DNA from: an uncultured bacterium
GTDB lineage: Bacteria; Patescibacteriota; Minisyncoccia; Moranbacterales; GWC2-37-73
Direction: 5' to 3'
NCBI GenBank assembly: GCA_903824515.1
Contig: CAIJXA010000079.1
Location: forward strand, 1-36,266
DNA length: 36,266 nucleotides
The position numbers and the translations under genes are program-made. Below, one piece after another: positions 30,962 through 36,266 of this stretch (the stretch's first letter is position 1; every line of letters starts with the position of its first letter). The notes beneath the pieces are model-generated. The model made no database searches, was not told the DNA's origin, and saw only the letters and a program-made list of their open reading frames with translations.

Positions 30962-32148
30962 TATTGTTTGATTAATAAGTTATAGCTTGTTACTGCTTGA
31001 TTGTAAAGCGGGATGAGATTGTTGTACGACCTTACATCCGCTTTATATTTTTTCAATAAACTGTTGTATTTTTCCGCTCCAGTATTATATTTTTCAAAAT
31101 TTTGATCATTTTTCAAATTATCCAGATCATCTTTCTGACTATCCAAATTTGACAATTCTTGAGTTATGACTTTTTTTTGATTCCCAAGCTGAGCAATTAA
31201 AGCTTTCATTTTTGTTTTCAACTGAACAATCTCGGCTTCAATTTTTCTCGTTTCAATAATCCCAGCATATTCTTTTCCGGTTGAACTTTGATAAATCGTC
31301 ACCTGACCAAGCTCTTGAAGATTTTTTTCCTGCTGTTGATTCTGGTCAAAATTTGCAAGCTCTTTGACGTCCACAGTTTTATTGCTTTGAGCGTCAAACT
31401 GTGGAATGATTCCAATCTTATTTCCTACACTCGTAGTCTCGCTGTAACAGTAGCCACTTCCATAAGTTGAATAGCTTTTCGGACACTCAACACCAATAGC
31501 CATGTGGTTGTCCTGCTCATAAGCAAAAATTGCAACCCCGTAGCCCATTTTTCTCAAAATCGCAAGGGCCAACAAACTCTTATCACTGCAGACACCTTTC
31601 TGCTGGAAAAGAGTTTCATATGGATAAAGCATTGTTTCGCTGCCATTTTTAGCCAAGATATTGCTGGCCTTGGCATCGTCATACTCAATAGCTTGCACAA
31701 AAGCCAATGTCAGCTCAACAACTTGATCACTGCTCAAATTGTGCTTATCGCCAAGTGCTTGCAGGCTGGTTGCTAGTTGCGAAATTGTTTGGTCAACCTC
31801 GTTTGCTTTCAAAAACATTCCATAATATTTATCTTCCCAATCTGCAGGAAGCTGGCCACTATAAGAATAAGTCTTGGGCTGGTTTTGATAATATGCATAA
31901 ACAGATTGATACAAAGTGAGTGGCAATTCATATTTCACATCTTTATAGTTCCAGGGGAAGGTTTTGATGGTGGGCTCGGTTAACTGAGGAAAGGGTTGCT
32001 TGGCGACTTGCTGCATCTTTCTTTCCAGTGCTGGTGAAACCTGGCCAATAGTATGAATTCCTCTTTTTTCTGCAATATACCAAAGTACCCCCGTGATGAT
32101 TACGAGTTCAAGGGAAACAATTATAAATTTTTTGAAAAAATTCCTCAT
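30961..32148 (-). CDS. Membrane-anchored transglutaminase-like protein with coiled-coil tail
   Basis: 395 aa. A single N-terminal hydrophobic segment (residues 8-24) is a signal anchor, so the rest is probably outside the membrane. The transglutaminase-like core has KGVCSDKSLLALAILRKMGY (Cys near 187), NHMAIGV (His near 215) and YCYSETT (acidic residue near 237), a Cys-His-acid set. The last ~100 residues are heptad-patterned and Gln/Lys/Asn-rich, consistent with a coiled coil. It overlaps the downstream metalloprotease by one base, so the two are probably made together. Protein cross-linking or cysteine-protease activity at the cell surface is possible. Confidence 0.75.
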   Translation of the reverse strand: MRNFFKKFIIVSLELVIITGVLWYIAEKRGIHTIGQVSPALERKMQQVAKQPFPQLTEPTIKTFPWNYKDVKYELPLTLYQSVYAYYQNQPKTYSYSGQLPADWEDKYYGMFLKANEVDQTISQLATSLQALGDKHNLSSDQVVELTLAFVQAIEYDDAKASNILAKNGSETMLYPYETLFQQKGVCSDKSLLALAILRKMGYGVAIFAYEQDNHMAIGVECPKSYSTYGSGYCYSETTSVGNKIGIIPQFDAQSNKTVDVKELANFDQNQQQEKNLQELGQVTIYQSSTGKEYAGIIETRKIEAEIVQLKTKMKALIAQLGNQKKVITQELSNLDSQKDDLDNLKNDQNFEKYNTGAEKYNSLLKKYKADVRSYNNLIPLYNQAVTSYNLLIKQ

Positions 32149-32227
32149 AAGTGTTTAAAATAATATCTCTAATACGCCAGACACAACTTTATTATTCCGA
32201 AAAATCTCCGGAACGACACAGGGAAGC

Positions 32228-32623
32228 CTATTTGAGAAAATACCCCGTTATTTCATCTTTAATCTCCTGCGGTTTCAAGTCTGTTCCAAGGAGCTCATCA
32301 AAACTGACCCAGGAAAGCTCATAAAAATTCTCTTCACAATTCCTCTCCATTTCGGGGCCTCCCAACTTCTCCTGACCGGAAATGTTTTTAGCCATAAAGA
32401 AATATTCATGTCCTCTTGCGCCATCAAATTCAAAAAACAATTCACCGATCTCGACATTCAATCCTGTCTCCTCCCTGATCTCCCTGACTGCCGCAAGTTG
32501 CGAAGTTTCACCTTCCTCAATCGTTCCGCCAGGAACAGTGAAATATTCCAGACTGTTTTTTCTCCTATGCATCAGAAGAATTTTTTCATTTTTGATTATT
32601 ATTACAGCCGCTCGTAAGCTCAT
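32228..32623 (-). CDS. NUDIX hydrolase
   Basis: 131-aa hydrolase with a full Nudix box, GGTIEEGETSQLAAVREIRE followed by ETGLNV, fitting GX5EX7REUXEEXGU. VPGGT before it is typical. Substrate cannot be assigned; small NUDIX proteins cleave nucleoside diphosphates linked to another group. I take ATG 32623 (MSLRAAVIII), the expected first beta strand. The 27 extra residues of the ORF track come from the tRNA-end repeat upstream and should be discarded. Confidence 0.88.
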   Translation of the reverse strand: MSLRAAVIIIKNEKILLMHRRKNSLEYFTVPGGTIEEGETSQLAAVREIREETGLNVEIGELFFEFDGARGHEYFFMAKNISGQEKLGGPEMERNCEENFYELSWVSFDELLGTDLKPQEIKDEITGYFLK

Positions 32624-32632
32624 ATGATTTTG

Positions 32633-32658
32633 CAAATTTAGTCGGGATGCCGGGAATT
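32633..32658. repeat. Duplicate of the tRNA 3' end (att-like direct repeat, outer copy)
   Basis: CAAATTTAGTCGGGATGC plus 8 nt matches 32768-32793 at 25 of 26 positions. The other copy includes the 3' end of the tRNA-like gene. The spacing of 135 bp and the two hairpins between the copies suggest a small element inserted at the tRNA end. Confidence 0.8.
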
Positions 32659-32675
32659 TCACGTCGCCAAACTCC

Positions 32676-32695
32676 TTGAAACCTTGCGGTTTCAA
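32676..32695. repeat. Perfect 8-bp hairpin
   Basis: TTGAAACC-TTGC-GGTTTCAA between the two tRNA-end repeats. Confidence 0.85.
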
Positions 32696-32706
32696 ATCTT
32701 CCACCC

Positions 32707-32728
32707 CGGGAAAACCCAGGTTTTCCCG
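32707..32728. repeat. Perfect 10-bp inverted repeat
   Basis: CGGGAAAACC-CA-GGTTTTCCCG between the two tRNA-end repeats. It is GC-capped and palindromic, unlike the AT-rich surroundings. Confidence 0.85.
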
Positions 32729-32776
32729 ACCCCTTTCTTATTCAATTCCCGAAAAATTTAAGTGGTTCAAATTTAG

Positions 32777-32847
32777 TCGGGATGCGGGGAATTGAACCCA
32801 GGCTACAAGACCCCTGGCCTTGCGTACTGCCATTATACTACATCCTG
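32777..32847 (-). tRNA. tRNA-like gene, identity uncertain (anticodon position reads AGG)
   Basis: 71 nt fold as a cloverleaf on the minus strand: acceptor CAGGATG/CATCCCG with discriminator A, D-stem GTAT/GTAC with GG in the loop, anticodon stem CAAGG/TCTTG, T-loop TTCAATT. No CCA is encoded. Three defects are visible: an A-C mismatch at acceptor pair 2-71, a T-C mismatch in the T-stem, and C rather than U at position 33. With these the gene may be degenerate. Taken literally the anticodon would read proline CCU. The 323-nt gap 32624-32946 holds this gene, its duplicated end and a terminator. Confidence 0.6.
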
Positions 32848-32872
32848 ATTACAAACATAATGATATCAAATT

Positions 32873-32907
32873 AAAAAACAAAAACTGATCACATTGATCA
32901 GTTTTTG
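32873..32907 (-). terminator. Intrinsic terminator after ndk
   Basis: CAAAAACTGATCA-CAT-TGATCAGTTTTTG, perfect 13-bp arms; on the minus strand the stem is followed by TTTTTT. It lies 40 nt after the ndk stop and just before the tRNA-like gene. Confidence 0.85.
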
Positions 32908-32946
32908 TCATCTTTCAAAAGCTAGCATTTTCAAGACTAAATGAAA

Positions 32947-33549
32947 CTATTCCAAGATTCCATCCAAATTAACATCATACAACATTTGTTCAGCAATAGA
33001 TCGATAGTTGATGATTTCTTCTTCATCAAACCAAATTTTGATTTCCCTTTCCGCTTCGGAAGGTTTGTCCGAACAATGAATCAAGTTTCGCACTGCGCGA
33101 CCATCGATTCCTGCGAGGTCATATGAATCCAAAGTCAAATCTCCACGGATTGTTCCAATATCAGATGTAAGCGGCTCTGTTCCTCCGACAAGCTTGGTCA
33201 CGATTCCAACAGCCTGATTTCCTTCAATCACCATTGCAAGCACCGGTCCCGATGTCATGAATGTCACCAATTGACCGATGATATCACGACCATATTCAAT
33301 AGCCTCTTTTTCAATCGGCAAATTGTTTTCCTTGCGACCGTTTACAATTCTTTCGCCTTTCGACAAAAACCATACCTCGTCTTTGTTGTAGTGTGCCCAG
33401 CATTGCTCAGCTTTTGGCACCAACAATCGCATCGCTGTGATTTTTAGTCCTGTTCTTTCAAAGCGAGAGATGATTTCACCGATAAAATTCCTTTGAATTG
33501 CATCTGGCTTAAGGATGACAAATGTCCTTTCCTTTTTTGGGTGTACCAT
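32947..33549 (-). CDS. ndk: Nucleoside diphosphate kinase, long form
   Basis: Transfers the gamma phosphate between nucleotides through a phosphohistidine. FVILKPDAIQRNFIGEI opens the fold and the active His is in RNLIHCSDKPSEAEREI near 158. At 200 aa it is longer than the usual 135-155: extra residues lie at about 60-85 (GERIVNGRKENNLPIEKEA) and at about 138-150 before the catalytic loop. Both insertions leave the conserved motifs intact, so activity is likely kept. Single gene with its own terminator. Confidence 0.93.
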   Translation of the reverse strand: MVHPKKERTFVILKPDAIQRNFIGEIISRFERTGLKITAMRLLVPKAEQCWAHYNKDEVWFLSKGERIVNGRKENNLPIEKEAIEYGRDIIGQLVTFMTSGPVLAMVIEGNQAVGIVTKLVGGTEPLTSDIGTIRGDLTLDSYDLAGIDGRAVRNLIHCSDKPSEAEREIKIWFDEEEIINYRSIAEQMLYDVNLDGILE

Positions 33550-33631
33550 AGTTTTTTGATAATTTATGATTTAACTAAAATGTTTTATTTTCAAAGCTTA
33601 GCAGAATAATTAGGTTTAATCAAGACTCCAA

Positions 33632-33716
33632 GTAATTAATAATTGGTCATCTGTCATCACGAAAGAGTTAGCACAGTGAGTTTATTATTGATTAGTGATT
33701 ACTGATTACTGGTGAC
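33632..33716. repeat. Paired heptad array (GTMATCA-type 4:4), upstream of ndk
   Basis: Left units GTAATTA, ATAATTG, GTCATCT, GTCATCA (33632-33659); right units TGATTAG, TGATTAC, TGATTAC, TGGTGAC (33689-33716), whose complements are CTAATCA, GTAATCA, GTAATCA, GTCACCA. It begins 16 nt after the stop of the upstream hydrolase gene. Confidence 0.7.
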
Positions 33717-33732
33717 TTTTCTTAAATTATAT

Positions 33733-34599
33733 TTATAAAGTTTTTAAAACACATTTTCCATCATTTTGGCAATCATATTCCACATCGCCTCTTTCATCTG
33801 TTCGAAAAGTATTTATTCTGTGAGCTGACAGTCTTTGCAAAACTTCCTGATTTGGATGTCCATAGGAGTTATTTTTGCCAACAGAAATAATTGCATCAAC
33901 AGGCCGTACCTGATCAAGGAAATAACTGCTGGTTGCATATTTGGAACCATGATGAGCGACTTTCAAGAAATTAGCATTCACATCAACACCATTGTCCAAT
34001 AATTCATTTTCCTGCGTTGTTGGCAAGTCGCCAGTAAACAAGAATTTATTGTCGCCAACTGTCAATTTGGCAACCACGCTATACATATTAGTATCCTTGC
34101 CGTTAATATCAATTACCGATTCAAAAGGATACAAAATTTGCAAAGTTGACCCATTGGAAAAGGTGATGGCCACATCCTTTTTGGCTTCAACTTTTTCAAT
34201 ACCAGCTTCAGCAATCATTCCCTCCAGTTTCTTGAAAGTTTGCGAATCATTTTGCATTTTAGTCTCCATTACACTGCCAACCTTGTATGCGCTCACGACA
34301 TCAACCAATCCTCCAATATGATCCTGATCAGAATGAGTTTCAATGATGGTTTCGATATTGCGATCCCAAAATGGAATATACCTCCCCAATTTTTCCAAGA
34401 GCAGTTTTCCGTCCTTACCTCCATCAATCAGCACCTGCTGTGAGCCTTGCGAAATCAAGATTGCGTCACCTTGTCCAATATCAAGAAAAACGACGCTCAA
34501 GGCCTCATTCTTGCCCTGCAAAACGACAACACTCAGGATTATTGCCAGAGCGAAAAGACCGCAGATGATGGAAAAAAATATTTTACGATTACGCATCAA
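33733..34599 (-). CDS. ComEC/Rec2-type metallo-beta-lactamase domain protein
   Basis: 288-aa protein with one N-terminal hydrophobic anchor (residues 8-27) followed by a metallo-beta-lactamase fold. SVVFLDIGQGDAILIS is the ComEC C-domain opening, THSDQDHIGG near 88-97 is the metal site, FTGD and VAHHGSKYATS follow, and GHPNQEVL is near the end. In typical ComEC this domain is fused after the membrane channel; here it is a separate gene just after the channel gene. It may degrade the non-transported DNA strand or act as an extracellular nuclease. Confidence 0.88.
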   Translation of the reverse strand: MMRNRKIFFSIICGLFALAIILSVVVLQGKNEALSVVFLDIGQGDAILISQGSQQVLIDGGKDGKLLLEKLGRYIPFWDRNIETIIETHSDQDHIGGLVDVVSAYKVGSVMETKMQNDSQTFKKLEGMIAEAGIEKVEAKKDVAITFSNGSTLQILYPFESVIDINGKDTNMYSVVAKLTVGDNKFLFTGDLPTTQENELLDNGVDVNANFLKVAHHGSKYATSSYFLDQVRPVDAIISVGKNNSYGHPNQEVLQRLSAHRINTFRTDERGDVEYDCQNDGKCVLKTL

Positions 34600-34652
34600 A
34601 ATTAATTTAAAATGTAAATCTCAAAATGAAAAATGACAATGTAAAAATATAA

Positions 34653-34733
34653 ATGGTATTGATACCCCAACGAGCCCCTGACTCTTCAGACTCACGAGGT
34701 AGGATATGCCACTAGTTTTGCTAGATAATAAAA
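34653..34733. repeat. Modular palindromic repeat, copy C (eroded)
   Basis: Shares GGTATTGATACC, CTTCAGACTCACGAGG and GCTAGATAATAAA with copies A and B but lacks most internal hairpins. It separates the two halves of ComEC. Confidence 0.65.
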
Positions 34734-34760
34734 ATTACATCCCCTCTTTTCATTTTAACA

Positions 34761-36245
34761 TTATAATTTGTCATTTTCCATTTTGATTTTTAAATTTTCC
34801 ATTCTCCGCATATGAGACAAGGAGTAAATCAACAAAAGGTAGTATATGACTATCTGCCATGGCTTTACATTATCAATACTAACACTTGCCCAGGGAAATT
34901 CGGCGAGAACATGAATTAATTTTATCACATAAGCCAGCAGCGCAAATGCCAGCCAAGCAAAAACCAAAGACAACGGCGTCCAGATGAAGCCAAGTATGGT
35001 TACTAAAAATACCAGCAACATCGAAAGTGGAATCACCGGCAAAATAAGAACATTCGCCAGAAGAGAAATGAGCGAAGCAATGTGAAAATTATACGCAATA
35101 ATCGGCAGCACGAAAATCTGAGCGCTCAATGACAAGGTTATGGCCTCCGAAATGCCCAAAGCTTTGTGCTTTTTCACAAAACTTTTTTCCCAAAAAGATG
35201 AGGTCAGCACAATTCCAAGTGTTGCCAAAAAGGAAAGTTGAAAACCCACATCCCAGCGCAAGAGCAAAGGATTAAGTGCTAGCATAATCGCCCCAGCAAA
35301 AATAATTGCATTCTCTGATGAGGCCAATCTTCCATTTTTCATCGCCCAAAGCAAGATGCCGCTCATCACACCTGCTCGCACTGCCGAAGCTGGCAAGCCG
35401 CTCATAATCACAAACAAAGCAATGCCCGCGATTGCAAACCAAATTGCTTGCTTTCGCCAAAACCCAAGAGCAATGCCAAGCAAAATCAGATATTCTGCAA
35501 TGATTGTCACATTATAACCTGAAACGGCCACGATATGTGTCATCCCGGTGCGCGAAAAATCATTTTGAATTTCCTTGGAAAGTCCCCCGCTTCCTCCCAA
35601 TAATAATCCTTCGGCCAATGCGCCATATGGCTGTGGAATGACTCTGGTTATCTTGTTTTCAAAAATTGTCCGCGCCGCAATTATTTTTCCATAAAACCAA
35701 TTGCCGCTGTTTTCTCCAATCTTTCTTGATTTGCCCTTTTCACATTGATAAAGCACGCCTTCTTTTGCCATATACATACGATAATCAAAACTGTCATCTG
35801 AGCCCGCCGAAGAGGCAGGCCGATTTTCAATCGCTTTGGCTGGACAAACTATTTCCAACAAGTCTCCATATTTATACTCTGGATATTGCGGAACCTGCAG
35901 CAAAACTGATATTTTTTCATCATCAAGCTTGGCAATAATATTTTGTCCAAAAGCTGAAACGCTCACTTTTTGCACAACCGCTTTTTCCTCAAAAGTTTTT
36001 CCCGCATAAATCAAATTATTCGCCTTGGCAATTTCTTTGTCAGTTTTCCACAGACCAAAAACAAAAGCGAGCAACAAAAAAGCGACCAGTGTCGCAATTT
36101 TGTTTTTATAAAAAACGAATAAAGTTATCAAAGAAAAAATCAGCAGCAGAAAAATTTGAACCTGAGTGACTGCGAAAAATGAACGCACAAAAACTGCCCC
36201 AATAAAACTCATAAGCAAAAATAAAAGTATTTTTGATTTTGACAT
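34761..36245 (-). CDS. comEC: ComEC/Rec2 competence membrane protein (channel part)
   Basis: 494-aa DNA-uptake channel protein. The N-terminal third has two to three membrane segments and a soluble OB-like part (DUF4131) ending FDYRMYMAKEGVLYQCEKG. The competence domain contains RTGMTHIVAVSGYNVTIIAEY, LPASAVRAGVMSGILLWA and further hydrophobic segments. The metallo-beta-lactamase domain is not in this gene but in the next one. Residues near 142-150 read RPASSAGSDDS and are encoded by a GC-rich palindrome (35802-35820), likely a repeat inserted in frame. The start ATG is 21 bases from the window edge. Confidence 0.9.
   Translation of the reverse strand: MSKSKILLFLLMSFIGAVFVRSFFAVTQVQIFLLLIFSLITLFVFYKNKIATLVAFLLLAFVFGLWKTDKEIAKANNLIYAGKTFEEKAVVQKVSVSAFGQNIIAKLDDEKISVLLQVPQYPEYKYGDLLEIVCPAKAIENRPASSAGSDDSFDYRMYMAKEGVLYQCEKGKSRKIGENSGNWFYGKIIAARTIFENKITRVIPQPYGALAEGLLLGGSGGLSKEIQNDFSRTGMTHIVAVSGYNVTIIAEYLILLGIALGFWRKQAIWFAIAGIALFVIMSGLPASAVRAGVMSGILLWAMKNGRLASSENAIIFAGAIMLALNPLLLRWDVGFQLSFLATLGIVLTSSFWEKSFVKKHKALGISEAITLSLSAQIFVLPIIAYNFHIASLISLLANVLILPVIPLSMLLVFLVTILGFIWTPLSLVFAWLAFALLAYVIKLIHVLAEFPWASVSIDNVKPWQIVIYYLLLIYSLSHMRRMENLKIKMENDKL
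35802..35820. repeat. GC-rich palindrome inside comEC
   Basis: GCCCGCC-GAAGA-GGCAGGC, arms complementary at six of seven positions, far richer in G+C than the gene around it. It encodes the Ala/Ser-rich patch before FDYRMY. Confidence 0.65.
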
Positions 36246-36266
36246 GAATTTACTATAGCAAAAATT

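Noticed and set aside
32624-32704. Longer N-terminus of the NUDIX ORF
   Set aside because: The extra 27 residues are encoded by the duplicated tRNA end and hairpins; the NUDIX fold starts at MSLRAAV.
32790-32830. Reading the tRNA as tRNA-Thr(UGU)
   Set aside because: The alternative anticodon arm needs three extra loop bases and destroys the T-stem, so the cloverleaf with AGG at 34-36 is preferred, with low confidence.

Overview
This window is AT-rich chromosomal sequence from what looks like a member of the Candidate Phyla Radiation (Patescibacteria, Parcubacteria-like; the exact lineage is inference). The evidence is the streamlined S10-spc ribosomal cluster with no gene for L30 between S5 and L15, ribosomal proteins with lineage-type tails, a ComEC split into separate membrane and hydrolase genes, a long NDP kinase, a DUF5654-type protein, and almost no Shine-Dalgarno sequences. 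Nearly every gene is on the minus strand, so the window reads right to left. Only rpmB (L28) and a small membrane ORF at 5236 are on the plus strand.

Layout in transcription order. 36245-30368: comEC membrane gene, a ComEC-type metallo-beta-lactamase gene, ndk, a tRNA-like gene with a duplicated 3' end, a NUDIX hydrolase, a membrane-anchored transglutaminase-like protein and a YgjP-like metalloprotease. 30283-26388: a small orphan ORF, a DEDDy exonuclease, a DUF5654-like protein, an ABC exporter, rpmB on the plus strand, and a site-2 protease. 25352-21121: rpsL-rpsG-fusA (str operon, with its own promoter and structured leader), a terminator, then a lone methyltransferase. 20763-5858: tuf-rpsJ-rplC-rplD-rplW-rplB-rpsS-rplV-rpsC-rplP-rpmC-rpsQ-rplN-rplX-rplE-rpsZ-rpsH-rplF-rplR-rpsE-rplO-secY-adk-map, a near-canonical S10-spc order. 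It starts from a strong promoter before tuf, and a second promoter plus terminator-like attenuator lies before rplC. The infA-rpmJ-rpsM-rpoA block that often follows map is absent. 5583-182: the small plus-strand ORF, ruvX, a GT2 glycosyltransferase, galT, a small-multidrug-export-family membrane protein, tpiA and a class II aldolase.

The most striking signal is in the spacers. Almost every intergenic gap longer than about 50 nt holds a paired repeat array. Each arm is built from about four tandem copies of a 7-nt word (8 or 9 nt in some families), and the other arm carries the roughly complementary word, also about four times. The word differs from locus to locus (AATTTCT/GAAAATT, ATGGAAC/GCTCTAT, GTTATGC, GTMATCA and others) while the copy number stays near four. 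The arrays usually run from roughly 10-20 nt after one stop codon to about 5-12 nt before the next start codon, where a Shine-Dalgarno sequence would normally lie, and some run into the 3' ends of genes. I regard these heptad-paired spacers as the candidate undescribed system. A second, REP-like family of modular palindromes occurs three times (1-142, 5711-5846, 34653-34733), each downstream of a minus-strand stop codon.
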